Assembly: GCA_023511455.1 (NCBI GenBank)
Contig: JAIMBJ010000013.1
Coordinates: 23,609-87,608, forward strand
Direction of reading: 5' to 3'
DNA: 64,000 bases
Source of the DNA: Bacillota bacterium
GTDB taxonomy: Bacteria > Armatimonadota > HRBIN16
Part shown: one piece after another, positions 35,171-45,700 of the stretch
Layout of the letters: each line of letters opens with the position of its first letter
Numbering within the stretch: the first letter of the stretch is position 1
Made by a program: the position numbers and the translations under genes
Notes under the pieces: model-generated
Seen by the model: only the letters and a program-made list of their open reading frames with translations
Told to the model about the DNA's origin: nothing
Databases searched by the model: none

Positions 35171-35587
35171 ATGGGACTGCGCGATTTTGTCGGCAAATTC
35201 ATCCCGGCGGTGAAGCCGAAACCGGTTTTATCCCGGCAGGAGGCACTAACTGCCATTCCGGTGCGCAATCCGCTACTGGAATGGGAGCGTACGGAGGAAG
35301 GGGAGTTATTGCTGAAGGTGCCGGTCGAACAGCGTAGCCTGCTGATACGGTGGGCGATACTGGCGTTTCGGCTGCCACCGGTGCGTCATATTCAGCTGGA
35401 CGAGGTAGGAGCTGCCGTGTGGGATCTGTGTGACGGCGAGCATACAGTGGAGTCCATTGTGCAACAGATGTGCAAACGCACACGCATGAGCCGTCGCGAG
35501 GTGGAAGCTTCGGTGAGCATGTTTTTGAAGATGTTAGCAGACCGCAGACTGGTGGCTTTCAAACGGGGAGGAAAGAAGAAGGTATGA
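35171..35587 (+). CDS. PqqD-like (RRE-fold) protein
   Basis: 138 residues. The C-terminal 75 residues match PqqD/PF05402: IQLDEVGAAVWDLCDGEHTV, then ESIVQQMCKRTRMSRREVEAS and MFLKMLADRRLVAF, a winged-helix-like fold. The N-terminal 60 residues contain RNPLLEWERTEEGELLLKVP, as in longer PqqD homologs. Family knowledge: PqqD domains bind the leader peptide of ribosomally made peptides in PQQ and other RiPP pathways. No radical-SAM enzyme or obvious precursor peptide is present. Its stop codon overlaps the ATG of the small FtsX permease. Confidence 0.85.
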   Translation: MGLRDFVGKFIPAVKPKPVLSRQEALTAIPVRNPLLEWERTEEGELLLKVPVEQRSLLIRWAILAFRLPPVRHIQLDEVGAAVWDLCDGEHTVESIVQQMCKRTRMSRREVEASVSMFLKMLADRRLVAFKRGGKKKV

Positions 35588-36192
35588 GGAAAGACGGACG
35601 TGAGGTAGAACGCCTGCAGCTGCCGCTTCGGGTGGCGTTCCACATCAGTATGCAAAGCGTGCGTATCCGCTTCTGGCGCTCGGTGATTACCGCCGCTGGC
35701 ACTGTGTTAGGCATCGCATTCTTGGTCTCCGTGTTGACAGCGATGATGATTCAGCGCAACTCGGGGGCGGTTACCGACCCTACCGAAAAGTACCGCATGA
35801 CGTGGCTGGTCATTATGAGCCTGCTGGTCTGTCTGGTGGGTATCACCAACGCCATGTTGATGTCCGTCACCGAGCGATATAAGGAAATCGGCACGATGAA
35901 GTGTCTGGGAGCTTATGATATCTTCATCGTGGAGCTGTTCTTTATCGAGTCGGCGCTGGTGGGCTTCATCGCCTCGATTATTGGATGGTTCCTTGGGGTT
36001 TTTGCGGTGGTGCTCGTCAAGCTGTTCGGCGAGGGCTTTAAGGTTTTCGGCTGGATTTCTCCGGGGGAGGTGTTTCTGTATCTTCTCCTATCCATAGTCA
36101 TCGGCACACTGTTGTCAGTGATTGCCACTATTATTCCTGCGCAGGTGGCGGCGCGGATGCCTGCGGCTGCTGCACTGCGCGTGGAAGTCTAA
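35584..36192 (+). CDS. Minimal FtsX-type ABC permease
   Basis: 202 residues, starting inside the PqqD stop codon (ATGA). Four spans: the first near residues 33-52 (VITAAGTVLGIAFLVSVL) and three in the FtsX core (VIMSLLVCLVGITNAMLMSV, FFIESALVGFIASIIGWFLG, and YLLLSIVIGTLLSVIATI). The coupling helix is visible as VTERYKEIGTMKCLGA. Only about 25 residues separate span 1 from span 2, so the large external MacB-type domain is missing. It ends PAQVAARMPAAAALRVE, as usual for the family. Its ATPase follows 15 bases downstream. Confidence 0.88.
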   Translation: MRKDGREVERLQLPLRVAFHISMQSVRIRFWRSVITAAGTVLGIAFLVSVLTAMMIQRNSGAVTDPTEKYRMTWLVIMSLLVCLVGITNAMLMSVTERYKEIGTMKCLGAYDIFIVELFFIESALVGFIASIIGWFLGVFAVVLVKLFGEGFKVFGWISPGEVFLYLLLSIVIGTLLSVIATIIPAQVAARMPAAAALRVEV

Positions 36193-36207
36193 CAAGGGGG
36201 TGCATCT

Positions 36208-36981
36208 ATGGCGGTTCAGCCACAGACGAATCAGACCACTGCCACCAGCACCGAGTATATCGTGCGGTGCAAAGATGTGGTGAAAGAGTATCTGATGGGC
36301 ACGCAGGTGGTGCGTGCGCTGAACGGTGTCACGCTGGACATCGTTCGGGGGGAGTATCTCTCTATCATGGGTCCCTCTGGCTCCGGCAAGTCCACGCTGT
36401 TCAACATGATTGGTGGACTGGACAAGCCCACCAGCGGTTCGGTGTTCATCAACGACGTGGACATGGCGCAGCTGGATGCTCAGGAACTGGCGTTCCTGCG
36501 CTGTCGCACCATCGGCTACATCTTCCAGACGTTTAACCTCATTCCGGTGATGACCGCGCTGGAGAACGTGATGCTGCCGATGATTTTCGGTGGTCTGTCC
36601 ACCGATGAAGCGATTGATCGGGGTATCGAACTGCTGAAGCTGGTGGGACTGGGCGAGCGTCTGCACCACAAACCCAGCGAGCTTTCCGGCGGTCAGCAGC
36701 AACGTGTGGCAATTGCCCGTGCGCTGGCAAACAACCCGCAAATCATTCTGGCGGACGAACCAACAGGTAACCTGGACCTGCGCACAGGTAAAGAGATTAT
36801 CGAGCTGCTGCGCCAGTTGAACAAAGAGCAGGGAGTGACCATCATCTCCGCGACGCATGACCTCAAGATGGTGGACGTTTCTGACCGCATCGTGTGGATT
36901 CGCGACGGGCGCATCGACCGTGTGGAGGAGCGCGCTGCCGTCGAGGTGCATGTTGGCGACGTGGAAGGCACCCCCGGGTAG
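36208..36981 (+). CDS. LolD/MacB-type ABC ATPase
   Basis: 257 residues. Complete nucleotide-binding domain: Walker A GPSGSGKST at 55-63, Q-loop YIFQTFNLIPVMTALEN, signature LSGGQQQRVAIARAL, Walker B IILADEPTGNLD and switch His in SATHDLKMV. This subfamily powers FtsX-type permeases, so the small permease just upstream and the M28-FtsX fusion at the start of the run are the likely partners. The N-terminal 15 residues are a Thr/Gln-rich extension. Last gene of the run; the 175 bases after it show no clear terminator. Confidence 0.93.
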   Translation: MAVQPQTNQTTATSTEYIVRCKDVVKEYLMGTQVVRALNGVTLDIVRGEYLSIMGPSGSGKSTLFNMIGGLDKPTSGSVFINDVDMAQLDAQELAFLRCRTIGYIFQTFNLIPVMTALENVMLPMIFGGLSTDEAIDRGIELLKLVGLGERLHHKPSELSGGQQQRVAIARALANNPQIILADEPTGNLDLRTGKEIIELLRQLNKEQGVTIISATHDLKMVDVSDRIVWIRDGRIDRVEERAAVEVHVGDVEGTPG

Positions 36982-37156
36982 ACGCAGGCTTGGGTATCGC
37001 GCAAAATCGGGCAGGGCGCTACCGCATGTGGTGTCCTGCCTGTGTTCGCCTTTGTATGTTACTGTTGGAACCGGAGGGGGTGCATCCCGATAACCTGCAG
37101 TCAAGCGAGCGTTCCAGACTGAAGGACACAAACGCTGTTAGAAGAGGAACCGTGCG

Positions 37157-38251
37157 ATGAATATGCCCTTGATACGCCCGAATGTGTTGCAGCTGGAGCC
37201 TTATAGCCCCGGCAAGCCCATTGATGAGGTCAAGCGCGAGCTAGGGTTGACGGATGTAGTCAAACTGGCGTCCAACGAAAACCCGCTGGGTCCCTCGCCG
37301 CGCGCGATTGAGGCAGCGATGCAGGCGATGCAGTCGGTCAACCTGTATCCCGATGGCAGCTGCTTCGAACTGCGGCAGGCGGTAGCGAAGCATGTGAAAG
37401 TGCCAGCGGAGTGCCTGCTGTTCGGCAACGGCTCGGACGAACTGATACACTTTATCGGCTTGACCTTTCTGATGCCCGGCGATGAGGTGATTACGGGCCA
37501 CCCTTCGTTTGTGCGGTATGAGGCGGCGGCGCAGCTCAACAACGCGCCTTTGCACCTTGTGCCCTTGCGAGAGCATCGTTTCGACCTGCCTGCTATTCTG
37601 GAGCGCGTGAACGACCGTACCAAGCTCATCTTTATCGCCAACCCCAACAATCCGACGGGTACCATCGTGACCGCCGAGGAGGTGGAGGCGTTCATGAACG
37701 CCCTGCCGGAGCATGTCGTGGTAGTGTGGGATCAGGCATATCAGGAGTACGTTTCGCGTGCCGACTACCCGGACACCCTGCGCTATGTTCGCGAAGGTCG
37801 CAACGTCATTGTGCTACGTACCTTCTCGAAGGCGTACGCGCTGGCAGGATTGCGTGTGGGCTATGCGATTGCCCGACCGGAGATTATCGACGCCATGAAC
37901 CGCGTGCGCGAGCCGTTTAACGTCAATAGTGTGGCGCAAGCCGCCGCGCTGGCAGCGTTGCAGGACCACGAACATCTTCGCAGGGCGGTGGAGTTAAACA
38001 GGCACGGGCTGGAGTACTTTTACCGCCACTTCGAACGCTTGGGCTTGCGCTATGTGCGCAGTGAGGCGAACTGCGTGATGGTGGACCTTGCCAGGGATAG
38101 CAAACCGGTCTTTGACCAGCTGCTGCGCAAAGGGGTCATCGTCCGCACGGGACACATTTTCGGCTTGCCCACGTACCTGCGCATCACCACGGGCAAGCCC
38201 GAAGACAATGAACGCTTTATCAGTGCACTGGAGGAGGTTCTGCAAGCATGA
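37157..38251 (+). CDS. hisC: Histidinol-phosphate/aromatic aminotransferase
   Basis: 364 residues, class-I PLP aminotransferase of the HisC group. Visible: [13 protein letters not shown] near residue 36, the cofactor-ring segment [11 protein letters not shown], the PLP-lysine motif [15 protein letters not shown] near 220, and the phosphate-binding Arg in RVREPFNVN. HisC enzymes act in histidine synthesis, and many also serve phenylalanine and tyrosine. Its stop codon overlaps the DAHP synthase start (ATGA), which favours a role in aromatic amino acid synthesis here. Confidence 0.9.
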   Translation: MNMPLIRPNVLQLEPYSPGKPIDEVKRELGLTDVVKLASNENPLGPSPRAIEAAMQAMQSVNLYPDGSCFELRQAVAKHVKVPAECLLFGNGSDELIHFIGLTFLMPGDEVITGHPSFVRYEAAAQLNNAPLHLVPLREHRFDLPAILERVNDRTKLIFIANPNNPTGTIVTAEEVEAFMNALPEHVVVVWDQAYQEYVSRADYPDTLRYVREGRNVIVLRTFSKAYALAGLRVGYAIARPEIIDAMNRVREPFNVNSVAQAAALAALQDHEHLRRAVELNRHGLEYFYRHFERLGLRYVRSEANCVMVDLARDSKPVFDQLLRKGVIVRTGHIFGLPTYLRITTGKPEDNERFISALEEVLQA

Positions 38252-39273
38252 TTATCGTTCTGGACAAAAGCGCTACCCCAGAACAGATTGCCATCATTAC
38301 CTCCAAGCTGGAGGAAGGGGGTTATCAGGCACATCCCATCTACGGCGTGGCGAAGACGGTGATCGGGGCTGTCGGTGTGCCTGAAGAGGAAAAGCCAGGC
38401 TATGTGGAGCAGTTTGAGGCGCTACCGTTTGTCGAGCGCGTCATCACGATTCTCGCGCCTTATAAGCTGGCGGCGAGACCTTACCGCCCGGAAGGTTCAG
38501 TGGTGACGGTAGCCGATACGGTTCCCATCGGGGGGGACCAGGTGTGTATCATGGCAGGCCCCTGCACGGTGGAGACGCCTGAGCAAACGCTTTCCACCGC
38601 TCGCGCGGTGAAGGAGGCAGGGGCGCACATGCTGCGCGGCGGTGCTTATAAACCCAGTACATCGCCCTACTCGTTCCAGGGGCTGGGTGTGGAAGGGCTG
38701 AAGATACTCGCGGAGGCGCGCAAGGAGACCGGCTTGCCGGTGGTTACCGAGGTGATGGACCCGCGCAATGTGGAGCTGGTGTGCCGGTATGCGGACATGC
38801 TGCAAATCGGCACGCGCAACATGCAGAACTACGACTTGCTGCGCGAGGTGGGCAAGACGCGCCATCCCGTGTTGCTGAAGCGAGGCATGTGGGCGCGGAT
38901 TGACGAGTGGCTGATGGCGGCAGAATACATCATGAAGGGCGGAAACGAGAACGTGGTGCTGTGTGAGCGAGGTATCCGCACCTTCGAGACCGCCACCAGA
39001 AACACACTTGACCTGTCGGCGGTGGCAGTGGCTAAGCAAGAATCGCACCTGCCGGTGATAGTTGACCCCAGCCAGGGCACGGGCAAGTGGCAACTGGTGA
39101 CGGCTATGAGCCGTGCGGCGATTGCGGCTGGGGCGGACGGGCTGATTATCGAGGTGCATCCCCATCCTGAACAGGCATTGAAAGACGGCGCACAATCGTT
39201 GACCTTCGACAACTTCCGGCAGCTGATGGTGGAGGTGCGCGCCATCGCACAGGCTATGGGCAAGAGCATATAA
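38248..39273 (+). CDS. aroF: 3-deoxy-7-phosphoheptulonate (DAHP) synthase
   Basis: 341 residues. N-terminal ferredoxin-like/ACT-type regulatory domain (about 1-70) followed by the AroA type I-beta/KdsA barrel: [77 protein letters not shown] and a late [12 protein letters not shown]. First step of the shikimate pathway: condensation of phosphoenolpyruvate with erythrose 4-phosphate. The N-terminal domain normally gives feedback control by Tyr or Phe. Coupled to hisC by a four-base overlap. Confidence 0.95.
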   Translation: MIIVLDKSATPEQIAIITSKLEEGGYQAHPIYGVAKTVIGAVGVPEEEKPGYVEQFEALPFVERVITILAPYKLAARPYRPEGSVVTVADTVPIGGDQVCIMAGPCTVETPEQTLSTARAVKEAGAHMLRGGAYKPSTSPYSFQGLGVEGLKILAEARKETGLPVVTEVMDPRNVELVCRYADMLQIGTRNMQNYDLLREVGKTRHPVLLKRGMWARIDEWLMAAEYIMKGGNENVVLCERGIRTFETATRNTLDLSAVAVAKQESHLPVIVDPSQGTGKWQLVTAMSRAAIAAGADGLIIEVHPHPEQALKDGAQSLTFDNFRQLMVEVRAIAQAMGKSI

Positions 39274-39282
39274 GCCCCCGCT

Positions 39283-39312
39283 TTGACATTCGCGCCTTCT
39301 TTCCGTTATAAT
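39283..39312 (+). promoter_or_regulatory. Near-consensus promoter of the split carB gene
   Basis: TTGACA (39283-39288), 18-base spacer, TATAAT (39307-39312). Both boxes are perfect. Predicted start near 39319, with a 20-base leader carrying GGAGGA. Confidence 0.85.
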
Positions 39313-39338
39313 ACAGTGAACATGCACGGAGGAAGCGC

Positions 39339-40931
39339 ATGAACCATACCACCAAGGGCACGGTTGCCGTCATCGGGTCAGGACCGATTCGGATAGGACA
39401 GGGTATCGAGTTCGATTACTGCACGGTGCACTGCGTATGGGCGTTACAGGAAGCAGGATACCGTGCAGTTGTTATCAATAACAATCCCGAAACCGTCTCC
39501 ACCGACTTCGACACCTCAGACAGCCTGTATTTCGAACCGCTGACGCTGGAAGACGTGCTGAACGTGCTCGAGCGCGAGCAGGCGGACGGCGTCATCGTGC
39601 AGTTTGGTGGGCAGACGGCAATCAATCTGGCGTTGCCTCTGCACCGCGCAGGTGTCAAGATATTTGGCACTTCGGCAGAGTCCATCGACATCGCCGAGGA
39701 CCGCGATAAGTTCGAGCGCATTCTGCGCCAGCTGGGCATTCCCAAGCCGCCCGGACGCGCCGTGGTGTCGGTGGAACAGGCGATACAGGTGGCAGACGAG
39801 ATAGGTTATCCCGTTCTGGTGCGTCCCTCCTTTGTGCTGGGCGGGCGCGCGATGGAGATTGTATACAATGAACCAGAGCTGCGCGACTACATGCGCTACG
39901 CGGTGGACGTCTCCCCTAAAGCGCCCATTCTGGTGGACAAGTATATCGTGGGCAAAGAGGCAGAGGTAGACGTCATCGCGGACGGCGTGGACTGCCTTGT
40001 GCCCGGAATCATGGAGCATATCGAGCGGGCGGGCGTGCACTCTGGAGATAGCATGGCGGTATATCCTCCGCAAACCCTGTCGCGCCACGTGCAGCAACAG
40101 ATTGTGGACACGGCGATTGCTCTGGCGCGTGCGCTGAACGTGCGGGGTATCATGAACATCCAGTTCGTCGTTGCAGATGAGACCGCGTATGTGCTGGAGG
40201 CGAACCCGCGAGCGAGCCGCACCGTGCCTTATCTGTCGAAGATAACCAATATCCCGATGGTGAGCCTTGCAACACGCATGGCGATGGGACAGAGCCTGCG
40301 CGAACTGGGATACCAGTCGGGTCTGGCAGAGCCGACGCCACTCATCGCCGTCAAGGCGCCCGTGTTCTCCTTCCTGAAACTGACGCAGGTGGACCCTATT
40401 CTGGGACCGGAGATGAAGTCCACGGGCGAAGTCATGGGCGTGGATACCGACTACTCGCGCGCGCTGTACAAGGCAATGGTGGCAGCAGGTATCCAGTGCC
40501 CGCCAAAGGGCAACCTGCTGGTGACCATCGCTGACCCCGACAAGCGGGAGGCGCTGCCCATCGTGGAGGAGTTCATCGCGCTGGGCTTTCAGGTTTATGC
40601 GACGCGGGGCACGGCAAGCTTCCTGCGGGAGCACGGACTGGAAGCGACGCCCGTTTTCAAAATCAGCGAAGACGGCACACCGAACCTGTTGCAGCTCATC
40701 CGCGGGCGCAAGATAGACCTTCTCATCAACACACTGACCCGCGACCGACAGATCGAGCGAGAGGGGCAAATCATCCGCCGCGCCAGCGTGGAACAGGGTA
40801 TCCCCTGCTTGACTTCGCTGGACACCGCCCGCGCCCTGCTGAAAGCGCTGGAGGCGCTGCGTCGCGGCGACGATTTCATCGTGCGTACGGTAGATGAATA
40901 CGCCTACGGAGTCGAACTGACCCCCGCATAG
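39339..40931 (+). CDS. carB: Carbamoyl-phosphate synthase large chain, C-terminal half as a separate gene
   Basis: 530 residues, about half the usual CarB length of roughly 1,070. It begins with [20 protein letters not shown], which in full-length CarB opens the second synthetase half. It contains the second ATP-grasp domain ([32 protein letters not shown]) that phosphorylates carbamate, and a C-terminal MGS-like allosteric domain (about 400-530, [15 protein letters not shown] and [15 protein letters not shown]). The N-terminal half must be encoded elsewhere. Split large subunits are known in Aquifex and some methanogens. It has its own strong promoter and a GGAGGA ribosome site, so it is a natural gene and not a truncation. 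Confidence 0.93.
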   Translation: MNHTTKGTVAVIGSGPIRIGQGIEFDYCTVHCVWALQEAGYRAVVINNNPETVSTDFDTSDSLYFEPLTLEDVLNVLEREQADGVIVQFGGQTAINLALPLHRAGVKIFGTSAESIDIAEDRDKFERILRQLGIPKPPGRAVVSVEQAIQVADEIGYPVLVRPSFVLGGRAMEIVYNEPELRDYMRYAVDVSPKAPILVDKYIVGKEAEVDVIADGVDCLVPGIMEHIERAGVHSGDSMAVYPPQTLSRHVQQQIVDTAIALARALNVRGIMNIQFVVADETAYVLEANPRASRTVPYLSKITNIPMVSLATRMAMGQSLRELGYQSGLAEPTPLIAVKAPVFSFLKLTQVDPILGPEMKSTGEVMGVDTDYSRALYKAMVAAGIQCPPKGNLLVTIADPDKREALPIVEEFIALGFQVYATRGTASFLREHGLEATPVFKISEDGTPNLLQLIRGRKIDLLINTLTRDRQIEREGQIIRRASVEQGIPCLTSLDTARALLKALEALRRGDDFIVRTVDEYAYGVELTPA

Positions 40932-40936
40932 CGGTT

Positions 40937-40965
40937 TTGGGTCGAGCCAGAGTTTGTGGTAACAT
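40937..40965 (+). promoter_or_regulatory. Possible promoter of argS
   Basis: TTGGGT (40937-40942), 17-base spacer, TAACAT (40960-40965) preceded by TGG. Predicted start near 40972. Weak by hexamer match; supported by spacing and the TGn extension. Confidence 0.35.
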
Positions 40966-41005
40966 GCAGGCATCCAGCAAAAAGAGGTAGAAGAGGTATC
41001 GCATC

Positions 41006-42676
41006 GTGGCAAAGGAACGGATAGTTGGACTGATACAGCAGGCTTTGCAGCGAGCGAAAGAGGCAGGCGAGCTACCATTCACCCAGGCGCCTGAAATCGC
41101 GGTGGAGCCGCCTCGGGTGAAAGAGTTCGGTGACTTTGCCACCAATGTGGCGATGCTACTCACGCGCGATCTGAAGCGTCCGCCCCGCGAGATTGCCGAC
41201 ACCATCGTCAAACACCTGCCTGAAGACCGCCTGGTATCTAAGGTGGAGGTGGCGGGTAACGGCTTCATCAACTTCACGCTACATCCCCACTGGCTGCACG
41301 ACGTGCTGCGCGACATCCAGCAGCAGGGTGAGGCGTACGGCAGATGGAGCATCGGGGAGGGCAAGCGGGTGAACGTGGAGTTCGTCAGCGCGAACCCGAA
41401 CGGTCCCATTACCGTCGCGCACGGGCGCGGAGGGGCGATTGGTGACGTGCTTTCGAACCTGCTCGAAGCGGTGGGCTATCAGGTCACCCGCGAGTTCTAC
41501 GTGAACGATGCAACCAACTCTCTGCAGATGCGACATTTTGCCCGCTCGCTGGTGGTGCGCTATCGGCAGCTGCTGGGTGAGGATATCGAACTGCCCGAAG
41601 ACGGATATGCGGGCGAGTATCTCATAGACATCGCGCGGGAACTGCTGGAGAAGGAAGGGGCGCATCTGGCAGAGGGCGACGAAGAGGCGGTATTAGAACG
41701 CTTCCGCGCCTACGCCGAGGAGGCGATGAAACGCCAGCAAGAGCAGGACCTTGCGGACTTCGGAGTGGTGTTCGATGTCTGGTTTAGCGAAAACAGCCTG
41801 CACACCAGCGGACAGGTAGAAGCGGCTATCCGCGAGCTGAAAGAGCGTGGCTATGCCTACGAACACGACGGGGCCATCTGGCTGCGCTCTACTGCCTTCG
41901 GTGATGACAAAGACCGCGTGCTGGTGCGCAACAACGGACAGCCTACCTACATCGCCGCCGATGCCGCCTATCACAAGAACAAGTTCGAACGCGGTTTTGA
42001 TTACCTGATAGACATCTGGGGACCGGACCATCATGGTTACATCGCCCGCACGAAGGCAGCGGTCGCTGCGCTGGGTTATCCCGCCGAGAACTTTGAGGTG
42101 CTTATCTACCAGATTGTGCGCCTGTTCAAGGGCGGAGACCTGGTGCGCATGTCCAAGCGTGCGGGCAACGTGGTCACCCTGCGCGACGTTTTGGACGAGG
42201 TGGGTAAGGACGCGGCGCGCTTCTTCTTCCTGATGCGGTCGCATGATAGCCCGCTGGACTTCGATCTGGAGCTGGCGAAGAAAGAGAGCAGCGAAAACCC
42301 CGTGTACTACGTGCAGTATGCGCACGCTCGAATCTGCAGTATGTTGCGCGTGGCAGCAGAGCAGGGGTGGGTGGTTCCGTCGGCTTCAGAAACAGACCTT
42401 TCTCCCCTGCAGCACGAGAACGAAGTCGCACTGATGAAGAAGCTGGATGAGTTTCCCGAAGAGGTGCTGGAGGCGGCTACCGAGCGCACTCCCCATCGGC
42501 TGACACGCTACAGTATGGAAGTCGCCGATGCGTTCCACAAGTTCTATGACACCTGTCGCGTGGTGGGAGAGGCGGAGTCAGTCACCCGCGCACGCCTGGT
42601 GCTGGTCGATGCGACGCGCATCGTGTTGAGGAACGTGCTGCGATTGCTGGGGGTAAACACGCCAGAGCGGATGTAG
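41006..42676 (+). CDS. argS: Arginyl-tRNA synthetase
   Basis: 556 residues, GTG start. Full ArgRS plan: N-terminal Add1 domain (about 1-110), a class I Rossmann core with VEFVSANPNGPITVAHGRGG near residue 125, and REFYVNDATNSLQMRHFARS. The KMSKS equivalent reads RMSKRAGNVV near 380, and an anticodon domain ends with RLVLVDATRIVLRNVLRLLG. The HIGH-type motif, usually HVGH in this enzyme, reads TVAH; the second His is kept. The GH13-type gene begins 30 bases downstream and may be co-transcribed. Confidence 0.95.
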   Translation: MAKERIVGLIQQALQRAKEAGELPFTQAPEIAVEPPRVKEFGDFATNVAMLLTRDLKRPPREIADTIVKHLPEDRLVSKVEVAGNGFINFTLHPHWLHDVLRDIQQQGEAYGRWSIGEGKRVNVEFVSANPNGPITVAHGRGGAIGDVLSNLLEAVGYQVTREFYVNDATNSLQMRHFARSLVVRYRQLLGEDIELPEDGYAGEYLIDIARELLEKEGAHLAEGDEEAVLERFRAYAEEAMKRQQEQDLADFGVVFDVWFSENSLHTSGQVEAAIRELKERGYAYEHDGAIWLRSTAFGDDKDRVLVRNNGQPTYIAADAAYHKNKFERGFDYLIDIWGPDHHGYIARTKAAVAALGYPAENFEVLIYQIVRLFKGGDLVRMSKRAGNVVTLRDVLDEVGKDAARFFFLMRSHDSPLDFDLELAKKESSENPVYYVQYAHARICSMLRVAAEQGWVVPSASETDLSPLQHENEVALMKKLDEFPEEVLEAATERTPHRLTRYSMEVADAFHKFYDTCRVVGEAESVTRARLVLVDATRIVLRNVLRLLGVNTPERM

Positions 42677-42706
42677 AAAAAAATCCTGGGCGACCCAGCG
42701 GCGCAA

Positions 42707-45700
42707 GTGCGAAAAACAGGCGGTGGTCTGATGGTTTGGGTGACCTTGTTGTTTTTGGTCGTGACTTGCGCAGTGGGTGCTCCCGCGCAGCAAGAAAGAA
42801 CAGTGCGATATGGCGAATGGCAGTTGACCTTTGACCGTCAGACGGGTGATTGGCTTGCTCTGGCGTGGAAGGGGCACACTGTCAGCGAGCTCCCGCCAAC
42901 GAGCGCTACACCTTCGGTGGACATCGCGACAGGGGAGAGGGAAGAGAGACGACGCTGGTGTGTGGAAAGCAACGTTACCCGGTGTCGTCTGGTGAACTGG
43001 CAGTTTGATGAGGGGAAAGGGGAGTTGACCCTGACCCGCGACGTGGCTGTTGAGGGCGGTCGCTGGCAGCTGCAAGAGCAGGTTCAGTTTGGTGCTTTCG
43101 GCAATCCCCATCGCGTCGCCCGTTCCCTCCGTTTGACATGGTTTGGGGAGCAGCCGGCGAAGTTTTATCGGGTGCGTTTCCTGTTGCCCGTGCCCAAACG
43201 AGGCGTTTTCTTGTTTCCCACGGCAGACCCCTTTGCGCCCAACCACTCAGGTGATTTATCATCTGTTCCGCCGGGCCGGGGAGCGGCAGGCGCATGGGGT
43301 GTTGGGCAATTGCTGGTACAGCAAAGTAGCAACCGAACGTTGCTGTTCATCAACGACGCACGCCGCGACCCTGCGTTTACCTATTTCTGGACGACCGACA
43401 GCAGGGTGTTCGTCGCTCACGAATTCATTGCAATGGGGTGGGCTGAGCCAGACGAACCTCAAATCGTTGGTACTGCCTTTCTGGAAGCAGTGCCTGACTC
43501 CCTTCCCGGAGCGTTGCGCGCGGCGTTTTGGCGATGGTTTGACGATGTGGGCATCAAAGTGCCTACCGACCGCCCTAAGTGGACGCGGGAGGTAGCGCTT
43601 TACTCTTTCCATCCGGGCGGAACGATAGGCAGCAACTGTCTGGACCTGGGCGGTTTTGCGATGGCAAAAAGGATTCTCTTGCCAGTCGTGCGCCAGCTGG
43701 GCTTCGGTGCTATCTGGCTTCTGCCTCTGGAGAGTGGAGGCATCTACAACCCGCAAGACTATTATCGGTTTCAAGAAGGGCTGGGCACTGCAGAAGAATA
43801 CCGGCAGCTCGTTGCTGAGGCACATCGGCTGGGCGTGAGGGTCTGGCAAGACCTCGTTCCACACGGTGGCACACCCGAGGCTGGCATGTTGCGTGGTAAC
43901 AGACCGTGGTGGCTGGTTCTGGATGAGGACGGCAACGCCTTTAGCTACTGGTGCTTCGATTTCCGCGAACCGGGATGGCAGCAATACATCGGTCAGGTGG
44001 CGGAGCATTACGCCCGGAGTTTTGGTATCGACGGTTTCCGGGTGGACGCAGCGGGTGGCGGTCGAACAACGACCTGGCGAAGGCGGGGTTTTCCTCCCGC
44101 CGGGAAAGTGCCTGCCAATGTTCCCCCTGACTGGTGGCGGAGCGAGCTGGCAAATGTCGGCGGAGAAGTTCCGCCTCTACCGTATGAGCGTGGAAGCCTG
44201 ACTCTGCGGGAAGGCGGGTTGCAGATGCTCCGAGCCATTCGTCAGTCTGTCAGAAGAGTCAACCCCGACGGGGCTATCCTGGGCGAGGTGGATACAGTAC
44301 CCTACATGCAGGAAGCCGATGTCATCTACGATTTTGCGCTTTGCCATCGCTATCTGATGAGACTTCGGGATGTTTCGCCTGCTGAGTTTGTGTGGGCGCT
44401 GCAGCGTTACCTTGAAGAGCAACGTTTCGCGGAACCCAGAGGAACGGTGAGATTACGGTATGTGGAGAGCCACGACAGCCTGCGAGCGCAGGGTTGGCTG
44501 GGTGTCAACGGCGTGAGAGCACTGATGGCGTTAACTTTCTGGATCGATGGTATGCCCATGCTGTACCACGAGGCAGAAATTGGACACGGACCGTTTATTC
44601 AGCGATTACTTGCTACTCGCAGATTCTTGCCCGAATTGCAGACCGGCGATGCCCTTTATACCGATGCCAGCCACTCTGTCCCTCTTGTGAAAGCCGAGCC
44701 GAAAGGCATTTTCACTTGCCTGCGGACAAGCGATTACCTCCGCGCTTCTGTACCTGTTATCAACTTTAATCCCCATGCGGTGAGCGCAACCATACACTTG
44801 CCTCTCCGTCTTTTGCGCCTCGATGGGAAACGCAAATACGCCGTCTGGGAGGCAGTGGCAGCGACCAAATTGATAGAAGGAACGCCCGCTGAAATTGCCG
44901 CAGTGCGTTTGCCTCTCACGGCATATCAGGCGGCGCTGTTAGTCGTGCGTCCATCTGGAGAAGGTAGCCCTGTTCCCAGACCGACCGTCCAACCTTCTTC
45001 CTCCAAGCGCCAGTCCAGATTGCCATCCTTGAAACATTCTGGCAGCGCGTGGGTAATCACAACGGCACACTATGGATTCACTGTGGATGCGAGAACGGGC
45101 TTGCCCCGCTCGCTTTCTGATGCAGATGGAAGAGTGCTGGTCGGTGCCAGCGAACTGGTTTCCGACGAAGCTGCCAGCATCGAGCGGGTACTTGGCTCGC
45201 CGGTTATCACGCAGCAGGAGATTGTTCTGCCATTGCGGGTTATCCTGTCTGATGGCACGCAACTGCGGTTGACCTACCGCTGCCTTCCTCAGGAGGTCAA
45301 TGTGCAAGGGACGGTGGAAAAGGAGCCACGAAGACTGAGGCGTATCGGGCTACTTTTGAATGTGCCGGACGCCCATCGCTGGCAAATCAATACGGTAGAA
45401 GGGTTGCTGGACGACTGGTTCTTTGTGCGCCATCTTTCGGGCAAGCGGGGCACCCATCGTATTTACTGGCGACCACAGGGAACGGAAATTGTGTGGCAGT
45501 CAGAGACGATACCTTTACACCCTGACGATGCATGGCTGTGCTTCCAGCAGCGAGATGGCAGGAGCTTTCGTCTGGCGTTTGATGAACCGCTTCGGATGGG
45601 CGTGGATAATGTGATGCTGCTGGATAAGGTGTGGGAGAGAGGGACAGCAAGCACTGGCGCGCGTGTTGCGGTGATGTGGCGGGATGACACCAGTTTTACC

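Noticed and set aside
36982..37156. Possible T-box or amino-acid leader upstream of hisC
   Set aside because: No T-box consensus (AGGGTGGNACCGCG), leader peptide or terminator/antiterminator pair could be found.
39516..41078. 520-codon minus-strand open frame opposite carB
   Set aside because: carB is unmistakable; the antisense frame has no start signals.
42676..42702. A-run followed by CTGGGCGACCCAG, which on the minus strand looks like a terminator
   Set aside because: There is no minus-strand gene to terminate here; the stem is only five base pairs.
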